Source: Gracilimonas sp046602855
GTDB lineage: Bacteria > Bacteroidota > Rhodothermia > Balneolales > Balneolaceae
Assembly (NCBI RefSeq): GCF_046602855.1
Contig: NZ_JBKINJ010000001.1
Location: 1,736,001 to 1,800,000 of the forward strand
DNA: 64,000 bases
Direction of reading: 5' to 3'
Shown here: positions 1 through 8,615 of the stretch, one piece after another
Layout of the letters: each line of letters begins with the position of its first letter
Numbering within the stretch: position 1 is the stretch's first letter
The notes under the pieces: generated by a model
Databases searched by the model: none
Seen by the model: only the letters and a program-made list of their open reading frames with translations
What the model was told of the DNA's origin: nothing
Program-made: the position numbers and the translations under genes

Positions 1-384
1 TCTACGGGCGCGTGAGCGGCCTCTGCGCCCACCTCCGCCAAAAGCTTCTTCACCAAAAAATCCGCTTCCGAAGATATCACCAAATCTGCTGAAGATATCT
101 TCAAAGCCCATGTTGTCGAAATCCACTCCGGCACCACCGCCAAAGCCACCCTGACCATTTACTCCTGCATGACCAAATTGATCGTATTGGGCTCGCTTCT
201 CTTTATCTTTGAGGACCTCATAAGCTTCGGAAGCTTCCTTGAATTTTTTTTCAGCCTCTTCGTCTCCCTTGTTACGATCCGGGTGAAACTTCATAGCCAT
301 TTTACGGTATGCCTTCTTTATCTCAGCATCCGAGGCACTTTTATCAACTCCAAGTATTTCGTAATAATCTCTTTTGGTAGACAT
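1..384 (-). CDS. dnaJ: DnaJ chaperone, N-terminal part (cut by window edge)
   Basis: Hsp40 co-chaperone that delivers unfolded clients to DnaK and stimulates its ATPase. The visible 128 codons start MSTKRDYYEILGV and hold a complete J domain (residues 1 to about 70) with the HPD tripeptide at about residue 34-36. A Gly/Phe-rich linker follows (about 75-120, with GGFGGGAG and several FG/GF pairs). The gene leaves the window before the Cys-rich zinc-binding domain, so DnaJ versus CbpA type cannot be proven here. The start lies 3 bp after the grpE stop codon, and that operon partner makes true DnaJ by far the likeliest call. Confidence 0.95.
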   Translation of the reverse strand, partial: MSTKRDYYEILGVDKSASDAEIKKAYRKMAMKFHPDRNKGDEEAEKKFKEASEAYEVLKDKEKRAQYDQFGHAGVNGQGGFGGGAGVDFDNMGFEDIFSRFGDIFGSGFFGEEAFGGGGRRGRSRARR

Positions 385-387
385 ATT

Positions 388-969
388 TTACTCGCTCACA
401 ATTACTTTAGCATGACGAATGGTTCTATTTCCGATCTTATAGCCACTTTCCAGGACCTGCAATACGACATCACTCCCGGTCTTTTCATCTGGAGCCGGTT
501 GCTTCATCATAGCATCATGTAGATTCACATCAAATGGTACGCCGGTCTCATCGATCCTTTCTACCCCATGCTTTTCAAGTACATTCTTGAATTTTTCAGC
601 TACCATGGTAACCCCTTCCAAAAAGCTGTCTTCGATCTCAGATTCTTCAGCCGCTTTCAGCGTACGTAACAGATCATCAGCTATTGGCATAAAATCTTCT
701 AATGCCCCAGCTTTGGCTTCTTCAAACAACTGTACACGCTCGCGTTGTACTCTCTTTCTGATATTATCGAGCTCAGCTGCTTTACGAAGCAGTGAGTCTT
801 TGGTATGTGCTAATTCAGCTTCAAGTTCCTCGATCCTGCTTTGTTCTTCGTCTGACTCATTCTCAGTAGAATCCTCGATATCCTCAGGAGTTTCAATGTC
901 TTCAGTATCCTGATCAGTAGTCTCCTCTTGATCGGCTATCTGTTGTTCTGCTTCTTTTTTCTTACTCAT
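388..969 (-). CDS. grpE: GrpE nucleotide exchange factor
   Basis: Nucleotide exchange factor that releases ADP from DnaK, working with the DnaJ encoded 3 bp downstream. The 193 aa length is normal. An acidic, low-complexity N-terminus (about residues 1-45) leads into a long heptad-type helix (about 45-100, with the family's LRKAAELDNIRKRVQRE stretch). A compact beta domain ends the protein, with the typical GVPFDVNLHDAMM and SGYKIGNRTIRHAKV segments. Many bacteria place hrcA immediately upstream; here the upstream neighbour is an unrelated SGNH lipoprotein and no hrcA is seen. No CIRCE inverted repeat is visible in the roughly 190 bp upstream, so control is probably by another heat-shock mechanism. 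Confidence 0.97.
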   Translation of the reverse strand: MSKKKEAEQQIADQEETTDQDTEDIETPEDIEDSTENESDEEQSRIEELEAELAHTKDSLLRKAAELDNIRKRVQRERVQLFEEAKAGALEDFMPIADDLLRTLKAAEESEIEDSFLEGVTMVAEKFKNVLEKHGVERIDETGVPFDVNLHDAMMKQPAPDEKTGSDVVLQVLESGYKIGNRTIRHAKVIVSE

Positions 970-1100
970 TGATGATCATCAATTATTAAAATTTTTCGTT
1001 TTCTGGTTAAAAGAGAGCAAATAGCATGCCATTCACCCTATTCAAATCACTTAATGTCAAACTTACTCTTTTGAATTTACCAGCCGAATGACTGACATAG

Positions 1101-1134
1101 AAAAGCCTCATACCTTATAGATATGAGGCTTTTT
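1101..1134 (-). terminator. Rho-independent terminator after the SGNH lipoprotein gene
   Basis: Near-perfect inverted repeat with arms AAAAGCCTCATA and TATGAGGCTTTT and a short AT-rich loop. It lies about 25 bp beyond the stop of the leftward lipoprotein gene. Short T runs occur on both strands, so it could work in either direction, but the only gene ending here is on the minus strand. Confidence 0.8.
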
Positions 1135-1160
1135 CCAAACTATGTAATTATGCTATCTGA

Positions 1161-2699
1161 TCAGCTACCGATCTGACTTGCGCAATCTCCCGCACATATC
1201 TGAACACTTGGCAGATTGAGTACGTCAACCTCTGGTAGTGTAGCATTGAAATTTTCCTCAATAACTTTTAGAAACTCATTTGCTAATATTGCATTTCCTC
1301 TTTGGTTAGGATGAACTGCATCTGTAGACAGGATTCCATTAGGACTGAAATCAGGTTGAAGATTTACACCGTTAATTATGATACCTGGTGTTCCATCACT
1401 CAGGCCGAAGATATCTGCAAATACACCTGATGGAGCATTAGTGTCATAAAGCGCAAGGCGATCCGGGTAATTTGACACGGCATTTGCTATCATGCTGTTA
1501 AAAGTTGCTCTTTTTACTTCAATTTGCTGTTGTTCCTGAGGAATAAGAACCAACTCATCCCCTGCAGCTGATTGAGTTCCAACACCTGTGGCAAAAGCAG
1601 TTGCCGCTGATAATATCACAAGATCAGTGGATTCTGACTGTCGGTAATTTGGCAACCCAAGTGCAGATAAATCTGTTAATGTTTCATCTTCCATTACAAA
1701 TGGATTTGCCCCTACTTCAAATTCAATAGTTCTTCTTTGACGTTCATCTTCGTCAATTAATCCTGCACCTTCAGCCTGTAACAAGCCATTATTATAATCT
1801 TGATACCCATTATTTAAAGCTTCAGCCTGTTGCTGGCTTTCGAGAGGTATAGCATCATAAGGCACTGCTTGAAAGTACGCTAATCCCAAAAGAGGTGGTA
1901 TGTTAGCAACTACTCCATCAGCTTGAGTATTACCCATCAGTGAATTAATTACACCATTAAACTGTGCTTGAAAATCTCCATCATCAGTAAGAATATTTTC
2001 ATTGGAGGCTCCTCCGGCAGCATATCCCAATACGTCGTTATTCCCAATCCAAAGGGAAAAAAATGTGGGTTGGGCAGAAATAGCATCATTAATAATCGTT
2101 GAACCAGTTTGCCCATCCTGACTTGGGTTACTAGCAAAACGTTGATAAAACGGATTGAAAGCAGGATTCTGTTCTGAGTTCGGACCACCAGTGGCCGGTG
2201 TCAATAACTGGCCAACAACAATACCTGGAACCCCAAAATTATTTAATTCAGAAGTTGCTCCCGTGTAGTTTGAAATAGGGTCACCTCCAACTACAGGTGA
2301 GGGGCCCGGAATACTTGTATCCAGCTTATATCTACCTAGTATAAATCCATTTTGTGGGTTTTCAACAGTAGTATTAAATCCATTTATTGAATTAATATTT
2401 GGCTGATTAAACGATTCATTACCAACAACAGCTAATTGCGAAGCTATTAATGCCGGCAGTGAATTTTGTTGCCCTGCATCATACAAGGCTCCATCCATAT
2501 AACCAGCGGTTAAAGAGTTGCCGATAGAAATGTAATTACTAAAATCAGCATCTCCGGCTGTATAATTTACGTTAGGATCACTTGGAAGTGGATTATCATT
2601 CAGACGATCCTCGATCAGACTGCTTTCCTGACCTTCACACCCAGTGAAGAGCAAGGCCGCAACTAACAGTAATTTTGATATATTTTTAAAGCGTTTCAT
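1161..2699 (-). CDS. SGNH/GDSL-type lipoprotein hydrolase, partner of TonB receptor
   Basis: Predicted lipoprotein (lipobox LFTGC, Cys21) of 512 aa with an SGNH-hydrolase fold. Block I is ISIGNSLTAGY with the likely nucleophile Ser62, where the usual GDS is GNS. Block III is IGNND. Block V is DAVHPNQRG, with Asp460 and His463 completing a catalytic triad. The middle is longer than in minimal GDSL esterases. The gene starts 18 bp after the TonB-dependent receptor stop, so the two are almost certainly co-transcribed. I infer a surface or periplasmic esterase/lipase acting on a ligand imported by that receptor. The substrate is unknown. A terminator hairpin follows. Confidence 0.8.
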   Translation of the reverse strand: MKRFKNISKLLLVAALLFTGCEGQESSLIEDRLNDNPLPSDPNVNYTAGDADFSNYISIGNSLTAGYMDGALYDAGQQNSLPALIASQLAVVGNESFNQPNINSINGFNTTVENPQNGFILGRYKLDTSIPGPSPVVGGDPISNYTGATSELNNFGVPGIVVGQLLTPATGGPNSEQNPAFNPFYQRFASNPSQDGQTGSTIINDAISAQPTFFSLWIGNNDVLGYAAGGASNENILTDDGDFQAQFNGVINSLMGNTQADGVVANIPPLLGLAYFQAVPYDAIPLESQQQAEALNNGYQDYNNGLLQAEGAGLIDEDERQRRTIEFEVGANPFVMEDETLTDLSALGLPNYRQSESTDLVILSAATAFATGVGTQSAAGDELVLIPQEQQQIEVKRATFNSMIANAVSNYPDRLALYDTNAPSGVFADIFGLSDGTPGIIINGVNLQPDFSPNGILSTDAVHPNQRGNAILANEFLKVIEENFNATLPEVDVLNLPSVQICAGDCASQIGS

Positions 2700-2717
2700 A
2701 ATAAGATCTCTTTTTAA

Positions 2718-5576
2718 TTAGTTCAGGAATTGATCGAATGTCAGCGATATATAGTAGATCGCGCCCATTTTTGGATTACCGAACGAGGTAGTATATCGTT
2801 CGTTCAGTACGTTGCTTCCACCAATCTTCACGATCGTGTTCAGATCAGAAAACTTGTAGTTAAGCTGTGCATCCAATGTGCCAAATGCCGGTACCACACC
2901 AGCGCCGAAGGAAGATTCCCAGAAAAAGGCATCCTGCCATCTGTATGTAAAGTTAAAGCCGGCATTTTCAACAAAGCCTCTGTTCTCTAATTTAACATTA
3001 TACTTCCATTCCGGAGTGTTATAGCTAGCACGGAATCCCTGATTGATTAAATCTTCCTGACTTAAAAGTTTGTTATAGGAAACATTACCGCCAGCAGTAA
3101 ATCCTTTCGGCAGTGAATACTCCATATTAAGCCCCCAGCCATGTGATTCAACGTTACCGTCGGCATTAACATCAAAACCGTACTCTTGAGTGGCTACACC
3201 ACCATTAATAATAGCGTCCTGTCCTGCTTCGCTGTCAGGATCGAATGGTGCAGGATCGTTAGTCATCCCATTCGGGACACCTTGAATAAACTGAATCTCT
3301 GCAATGAAGTCAGTATAGTAGCTGTAGTAGTAATAGGCATCCACTAACATGTTATCCGTCAAGAATGCCTTATAACCAACTTCGAAAGTTGAGATCTTCT
3401 CAGTTTCGATCGCTTCAATTTCAGGAACTTCAAGCGCAGCACGAGCATCAGCTAAGCTGCCCCCTGAATTAACTATACCTTGTGCTTCTCTGACACTTTG
3501 AGCCGAATAAACCGTATTGCTATTGAATCTGTAACGGTCAACAAGAGCCTGATTACTACCGATCAGCAAACGACTTACAACATCCAGGTTAATGAATTGA
3601 TCCTGCGTGGTAGGAACCCGAAAACCTGTTTGATAGGAAGCCCTGAAATTATGTCTGTCGGCTAGGGTTACAGTAGTTGAAATACGGGGTGAAAACTGCC
3701 CTTCAAAATATTCATTCTTATCATATCGAAGTGAGGCCTGCAGATTCAGGTTGTCATCTAAAAATGATTTATTCGCCTGAACGTAGGCACCAAACTCATT
3801 GATGTTGAATTCTTCCTGTGCTGCAGGGTCTTTATAGGCAAACAAGGTGCCTTCTGAATTAAGATCATACATACGGTAGTTACCACCGGCAAGCACACTC
3901 AAGCCCTCTACATTAAGCTGTTCTGAGAAGTTATACATCCCTTCAACGTGATAGAGATCTGATTTATCCAGAAACAGTGCTCCACCTCCCGCAATAGACA
4001 AAGCTCTCAAAGAATCCACTGCCTGATTGAATCCGGGTGTGCCAGGTAGAAAGTTTTGCTGATTGGCACTTGCTACCGCATCTGCCTGAGCATGAGCCTG
4101 ATCTATTGTGGCACCTTGGGTTCTCGCACCGGCAAAAGTTTGAAAATAGGGAGTGATGTAGGCTATTTGGTTTACACGTGTTGCCACAGTATTAGCAGCA
4201 TATGTATCACCGGCATCTTCCTGTGTGGTATAGCCTCTTAAGAAAAAGTTTGGATTTCGAAGTTCAAGTTTGGCTGTCCAGATATTGAAATCATCTAGTA
4301 CAAAGCGGTCGTTTGCAGTATAGACTGTGCTACCAAAACCAATATTATACTGACCTAGTATCTCGTAGCTATCATTGATACGATAATGAAGAGCGGTACC
4401 AAGTTTCAAGCTTTCTGTTGTGTTGTCCACAAACTCAGATTCGCGGAAACCGGGAGCTGAAAAGTTACCATCAGGACCATCCGGTATCAACGTTCTAATA
4501 GCTGCGATCTGTGCGCCTTGAGCTCCGCCTCCGGCAATAACGCCATCAGCAATGGAACCAAGATTCAACACATCATCACCATAAATATTCACGCCATTGA
4601 AAACTCTACGGTCATTTCTGGGATAATCACCTCTTTCTACAATACCGCTTTGGTCACGATAATCCTGAGCAACAAAATCCTGGGCCTTTAAATAGGAAGC
4701 AGTGACTTTAAACGCGAGTTTGTTATCATACACGTTCGCATATCTAAAATCATAGCTCTGATACAAGGACGCATCTTCAACTTCACTGTCAAGGTGGTTA
4801 ACACCTTGTTTTACGCTGAAAGAAAGTCCCTGGTATTCGAATGGACTCTTACTGTTCATTAAAAGAATACCATTTAAGGCATTGGGCCCATAAAGGGCAG
4901 ATGCTGCTCCCGGAATAAGTTCAACGCTTTCCAGATCAAGTTCCGAAATACCGACAATGTTACCCACAGCAAAATTAAGGCCGGGAGCCTGATTATCAAT
5001 TCCATCTATCAGCTGTACAAAACGTGTATTACCGTTGGCCCCAAAACCACGAGTGTTGATGGATTTAAACGTCATACTTTGTGAACTGAAATCAACTCCC
5101 TGTAAATTTGAGATCGCATCATAAAAAGAGGGTGAAGCTGCAGTTTGAATATCCAAGACATCCATCTTCTCAATGGATACAGGTGATTTCAGGATGCTTT
5201 CTTCAACTCTTGATGCGGAAATAACCACATCACCTCCTGAGATCGTCTCTTCCTCTAATACGATCTCCAGATCATCAACAACTGATTCAGTTATATCAAC
5301 CCTTTTAGATTGAAAACCAACAATAGAAACAATCAGTGTAAGTGGCGGGTCCTGCCGAACGGTTAGACTAAACGTTCCGTCAGGATTAGTTGCCGTTCCG
5401 ATCACCTTACCCTCAACCCTTATATTCACGCCTGCTAAAGGCTCACCTTCAACATCTGTTACAAGACCTGATATTACTGTTTCATCTTCTACATTTTCTG
5501 CTTGCCCGTTTATGGTACCCAGGCATAGAATTAGTACTACACAAACGGTTAGTACTCGCTGAATCATGTTGCTCAT
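2718..5576 (-). CDS. TonB-dependent outer-membrane receptor with N-terminal carboxypeptidase-regulatory-like domain
   Basis: 952 aa outer-membrane receptor. In order: a signal peptide (about 1-25, ending near INGQA), a CarboxypepD_reg-like beta-sandwich (about 34-112, ISGLVTDVEGEPLAGVNI), a plug domain (about 125-245, with TRGFGANGNTRFVQLIDGID) and a 22-strand-type barrel with many aromatic strand ends. The last strand is YYISLTFDQFLN. The domain order resembles SusC, but the partner downstream is an SGNH lipoprotein instead of a SusD, so this is not a standard Sus pair. The substrate cannot be read from sequence; the esterase partner hints at an ester- or lipid-containing ligand. The promoter lies in the 238 bp divergent region, which also holds a LacI-operator-like palindrome. 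Confidence 0.93.
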   Translation of the reverse strand: MSNMIQRVLTVCVVLILCLGTINGQAENVEDETVISGLVTDVEGEPLAGVNIRVEGKVIGTATNPDGTFSLTVRQDPPLTLIVSIVGFQSKRVDITESVVDDLEIVLEEETISGGDVVISASRVEESILKSPVSIEKMDVLDIQTAASPSFYDAISNLQGVDFSSQSMTFKSINTRGFGANGNTRFVQLIDGIDNQAPGLNFAVGNIVGISELDLESVELIPGAASALYGPNALNGILLMNSKSPFEYQGLSFSVKQGVNHLDSEVEDASLYQSYDFRYANVYDNKLAFKVTASYLKAQDFVAQDYRDQSGIVERGDYPRNDRRVFNGVNIYGDDVLNLGSIADGVIAGGGAQGAQIAAIRTLIPDGPDGNFSAPGFRESEFVDNTTESLKLGTALHYRINDSYEILGQYNIGFGSTVYTANDRFVLDDFNIWTAKLELRNPNFFLRGYTTQEDAGDTYAANTVATRVNQIAYITPYFQTFAGARTQGATIDQAHAQADAVASANQQNFLPGTPGFNQAVDSLRALSIAGGGALFLDKSDLYHVEGMYNFSEQLNVEGLSVLAGGNYRMYDLNSEGTLFAYKDPAAQEEFNINEFGAYVQANKSFLDDNLNLQASLRYDKNEYFEGQFSPRISTTVTLADRHNFRASYQTGFRVPTTQDQFINLDVVSRLLIGSNQALVDRYRFNSNTVYSAQSVREAQGIVNSGGSLADARAALEVPEIEAIETEKISTFEVGYKAFLTDNMLVDAYYYYSYYTDFIAEIQFIQGVPNGMTNDPAPFDPDSEAGQDAIINGGVATQEYGFDVNADGNVESHGWGLNMEYSLPKGFTAGGNVSYNKLLSQEDLINQGFRASYNTPEWKYNVKLENRGFVENAGFNFTYRWQDAFFWESSFGAGVVPAFGTLDAQLNYKFSDLNTIVKIGGSNVLNERYTTSFGNPKMGAIYYISLTFDQFLN

Positions 5577-5722
5577 AGTATTGATCCTTAAAGTTATAAT
5601 TAAGAAAGGCCTTTGATATGTAGAATATCAATCAGTTTCTTTATGCAGTTCCGGCTACATAATTTTGATTTTTGGCCGTATTACGTATCATAGTCCAAAT
5701 AAAAGTCTGTTTATAGCATAAA

Positions 5723-5736
5723 TGCAAGCGCTTCCA
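5723..5736. promoter_or_regulatory. LacI/CcpA-type operator-like palindrome
   Basis: The 14-mer TGCAAGCGCTTCCA fits the general LacI-family operator pattern TGNAANCGNTTNCA exactly, and its two halves match at 12 of 14 positions. It lies in the divergent intergenic region, 147 bp upstream of the TonB receptor start and 79 bp upstream of the SGNH lipoprotein start, so one regulator could control both. No LacI-family gene is in the window. One site alone may be chance. Confidence 0.4.
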
Positions 5737-5814
5737 CTTATTTTATTTAGGGTAGAATCCTTTGCTTGCCTAATTCTTCAATATTCCTATTAAAAACGCC
5801 TAAATCATATTCTA

Positions 5815-6534
5815 ATGTCTCAAAACGCATATTATTCGCTCAAAATATTTCCATTCTTACTGCTTTTGTTACTTTTAACTGCTTGTAACTCAAAAATAGA
5901 TACCACGGAAACTAACGTTTCTGAGCCCATACGCTATTTGGCACTGGGAGATTCATACACAATTGGAACAGGAATCAATGAAGAAAATAATTACCCGCAT
6001 CAGCTCTCAGATTCCCTGACTGCAAGAGGTTACACTTTAGACACTACCGCCGTTATAGCAACCAACGGATGGACAACCACGGACCTGAAGAATGGGATAG
6101 ATGAAGCCCAACCTGAACCTAACTTTGACCTCGTTACACTACTGATCGGAGTTAATAACCAATATCAGGGACTGGATATTGAATTATATAGAAACGAATT
6201 CAAAGAATTACTGGATAAGGCAATCACGTTTGCAAAAGGGGATACTTCAAATATCATTGTCATTTCTATACCAAACTATGGTGTCACTCCTTTTGGACAA
6301 TCACGAAACCCGGTGGTGATTCGGCAGGAAATTGAAATCTATAATAGTATAGCCAAACAGTTTGCTGCAGATTTCGGGATTCCTTTTATTAATATAACAG
6401 AGTTATCTGAATTGGTTGAAAATGATCCAAGCCTATTAGCCACCGATGGTCTTCACCCCTCAGCACAAATGTATGCAATGTGGGTGCAAAGAATACTGCC
6501 AACAGTAAACAAAATTGTACAGGATCATGAATGA
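5815..6534 (+). CDS. SGNH/GDSL hydrolase lipoprotein
   Basis: 239 aa lipoprotein: hydrophobic leader of about 12 residues, then lipobox LLTAC with Cys24. It is a minimal SGNH hydrolase. Block I is ALGDSYTIGTG (Ser47), block III is LIGVNNQYQG, and block V is DGLHPS (Asp211, His214). It probably hydrolyses esters (acyl or acetyl) in the periplasm or at the outer membrane. It is divergent from the TonB receptor that has its own, larger SGNH lipoprotein. The stop codon overlaps the start of the decayed gene downstream by 8 bp. The exact substrate is not predictable. Confidence 0.88.
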   Translation: MSQNAYYSLKIFPFLLLLLLLTACNSKIDTTETNVSEPIRYLALGDSYTIGTGINEENNYPHQLSDSLTARGYTLDTTAVIATNGWTTTDLKNGIDEAQPEPNFDLVTLLIGVNNQYQGLDIELYRNEFKELLDKAITFAKGDTSNIIVISIPNYGVTPFGQSRNPVVIRQEIEIYNSIAKQFAADFGIPFINITELSELVENDPSLLATDGLHPSAQMYAMWVQRILPTVNKIVQDHE

Positions 6535-7136
6535 GTTTACACTTAACAAAATTAAGGGTTCAAAAGACTCTTTGACGGGAACACTGACCTTTACACAGAC
6601 CAGGGAATTTAAAATCGGGATGAACATCTACTTTATTTTTTATATGGGGGCGACTTTTGCTGGCGATCTTGACCAGGGTTGGTTTGTTGTTCCGGGCTTT
6701 ATCTTGGCTTTTATCACATTCGGGTTGGCGTATTTTCCATTTTCCTATAGTAGGAATTTTGGTAAGGTTATCCTTAAGGAGGATGAGATAATACTTCAGC
6801 CCATAATGGATGAAAACGACTTTCCTGACTCTCCTATCGATTTAACTGATATTTTCAGAACTTGAGATCAACATCATTCAGTCCTTTCGTTAGTGGTCTT
6901 CTTATGTGATCATGCAATTTATAGTTAAGCAAGAGAACGATGAAGCTAGTTTTGGTTTGACCATAAAAAATCGTGGAGAGGAAAAACGATATTTGAAGGT
7001 TCTGGAGAGGTGGTATAAATCGGAGTGCCCTGTCAAGGAGTATCATCTGGGACAACGGGTATTCAAACTGAATGAAGGTAGAAATTATGCAGACATACAA
7101 AGGATCAAACAGGAATACGGAATAGAATGGCAGTAA
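6527..7136 (+). pseudogene. Decayed copy of the tandem membrane-protein gene at 7219-7839
   Basis: Two open pieces in different frames together match the intact neighbour along its length. The first piece (6527-6865) gives an N-terminal region with two hydrophobic segments and the SRNFGKVIL motif, matching SRNAGKVII in the intact copy. Around 6845-6858 the reading frame shifts by one: continuing in the other frame gives ELEINI, which aligns with ETEINI. In that frame a TAG at 6891-6893 interrupts the protein. The rest runs to 7136 and ends VFKLNEGRNYADIQRIKQEY, nearly identical to the intact copy. Two independent lesions argue for a true pseudogene over a single sequencing error. The ATG at 6527 overlaps the upstream SGNH stop, suggesting former translational coupling. 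Confidence 0.8.
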
Positions 7137-7218
7137 ACCGAATGATATATTGAAATGAATTTACCGCATACCAGCTTTTCCTGATCAAACTTCATCTTTA
7201 ACTAAATTTTAGCAGATC

Positions 7219-7839
7219 ATGAATCAATTCGATCTTTTAAAGCCATCTTTCAGGAAAAATGAACCTTCCCATAAACCTTATTATCCTGAAGCTATCGAAT
7301 ACAGGGTTGGAATTAGCGTTACAATCGCTGTACTGCTTAGCATTTATACCCTCGATTACTTTGACCTAAACCTTCCTTCCTGGGGTGAACTCCTATTGGG
7401 ATTTATAATGATAGTGGGGTATGGCTTTGCATTTATATCTCTGTTTTTAAGTCGCAATGCAGGAAAGGTGATCATTTCTCCACATAGAATTGCATTGAAG
7501 CCAAAAAAGAATCCTGAAAAATATCCATCTTCTCCTATTTATGTTAATGAGGAAACTGAGATCAACATTTACCTGATGAAGTCGATTCAGTTTGGCATGC
7601 AAAGGACCTTACTACATTTTCAGGTGATCAATGGAAACAGAGTATCTGATTTCGGGATGCTCCTCAAAAACAAACAAAAACATCAACAATATTATGACGT
7701 ACTTGAAAGTTGGTACAAGGCAGGTTTCAACATAAATGAATTTGACCAGCTCGGAAGTCGGGTTTTTAAACTAAATGAAGGAAAAAATTATGAAGACGTA
7801 CAAAAGATCAAACAGGAATATGGATTGGAATGGAAGTAA
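7219..7839 (+). CDS. Uncharacterised two-helix membrane protein (intact paralogue)
   Basis: 206 aa protein of unrecognised family. Visible structure: a polar N-terminus, two hydrophobic helices at about 30-50 and 56-78 that would form a hairpin, a short SRNAGKVIISPHRIALKPK stretch, and a cytoplasmic-looking alpha/beta C-terminal region ending in LGSRVFKLNEGKNYEDVQ. The layout recalls small bacterial PH-like/membrane-anchored proteins, but I cannot name the family. It is the intact member of a tandem duplication whose first copy is broken immediately upstream. The next gene overlaps its 3' end. No function is assigned. Confidence 0.75.
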   Translation: MNQFDLLKPSFRKNEPSHKPYYPEAIEYRVGISVTIAVLLSIYTLDYFDLNLPSWGELLLGFIMIVGYGFAFISLFLSRNAGKVIISPHRIALKPKKNPEKYPSSPIYVNEETEINIYLMKSIQFGMQRTLLHFQVINGNRVSDFGMLLKNKQKHQQYYDVLESWYKAGFNINEFDQLGSRVFKLNEGKNYEDVQKIKQEYGLEWK

Positions 7840-8548
7840 ACTGGGCAAGATCACATTGACGATAAGTTTGCTTTTTTTCGGAATAAGCTGCACAACATTA
7901 GCCCAACAACCTGTTTCGGAACGAACTATCACAATAAATATGAGCGCATCAGAATTACTGCCTGCGGATCTCATCATATTTAACGTAACCATAAACGCTG
8001 AAGCCGAAACACCTCAGGAAGCCTACGAATTGCACAAAGATAAAGAATCCGTGTTAGCAGGGTTACTTAATGAATTAAACATAACAGAAAAAAATATTGA
8101 CTTCGAACCGATACGAATGAACCGACGACAGGTCAACGCTAATCGCTACAATAATCAAGAGCCGCAGTATATAACCAGCACAAATCAATCTGTAAGTATA
8201 ACCTTCAACGATTTCGACATGTATGAGCGTATACAGCTTACACTGATCAAAAATAATTTTGATACCTTCAACGGACAGTTTTCCTCCACAAAAATTGCTG
8301 AAGGAAAAGAAAATGCACTTATCTCTGCTATTGAGGCATCAAAAGAACGAGCGGACCTGATAGCCAAGACTTCGGGAACCCAAGTTGGAGATATATATAC
8401 CATTAATTATTCCGATCATCAGGTCAGTGTTCCACGTAGAGGGAATACCATGGAAATGATGTCACTGTCAGCCGATGCATCTATGATGGATTTCGCTCAA
8501 ACCGTAGAAGTTCGATCTAATATCAATATCAGCTATTTCATTGAATAA
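7790..8548 (+). CDS. SIMPL-domain (DUF541) exported protein
   Basis: About 252 aa. An N-terminal hydrophobic export signal (ITLTISLLFFGISCTTLAQ) is followed by a SIMPL/DUF541 domain. Recognisable elements are an N-terminal TITINMSASELLPADLIIFNV strand pair, the region LNELNITEKNIDF, and the C-terminal EASKERADLIAKTSG helix. SIMPL proteins are periplasmic or outer-membrane-associated and mostly of unknown role (E. coli YggE is linked to oxidative stress). The start is uncertain: ATG 7790 has an AAGGA 8 bp upstream but gives a 50 bp overlap with the previous gene. ATG 7820 gives a 20 bp overlap but has poor ribosome-site spacing. Confidence 0.85.
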   Translation: MKTYKRSNRNMDWNGSKLGKITLTISLLFFGISCTTLAQQPVSERTITINMSASELLPADLIIFNVTINAEAETPQEAYELHKDKESVLAGLLNELNITEKNIDFEPIRMNRRQVNANRYNNQEPQYITSTNQSVSITFNDFDMYERIQLTLIKNNFDTFNGQFSSTKIAEGKENALISAIEASKERADLIAKTSGTQVGDIYTINYSDHQVSVPRRGNTMEMMSLSADASMMDFAQTVEVRSNINISYFIE

Positions 8549-8615
8549 TATTTCCAGCCGGTGTAATGGTGAGTTAGAATAAAAACACCCTTTACACCAT
8601 TAACGATATACCCAG

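Noticed and set aside
2718..5576. SusC/SusD polysaccharide locus
   Set aside because: The receptor has the N-terminal domain seen in SusC, but the partner lipoprotein is an SGNH hydrolase and no glycoside hydrolases are nearby.
8560..8598. Imperfect inverted repeat GGTGTAA/TTTACACC between convergent genes
   Set aside because: Pairing is interrupted and no T run follows, so a terminator call is not justified.
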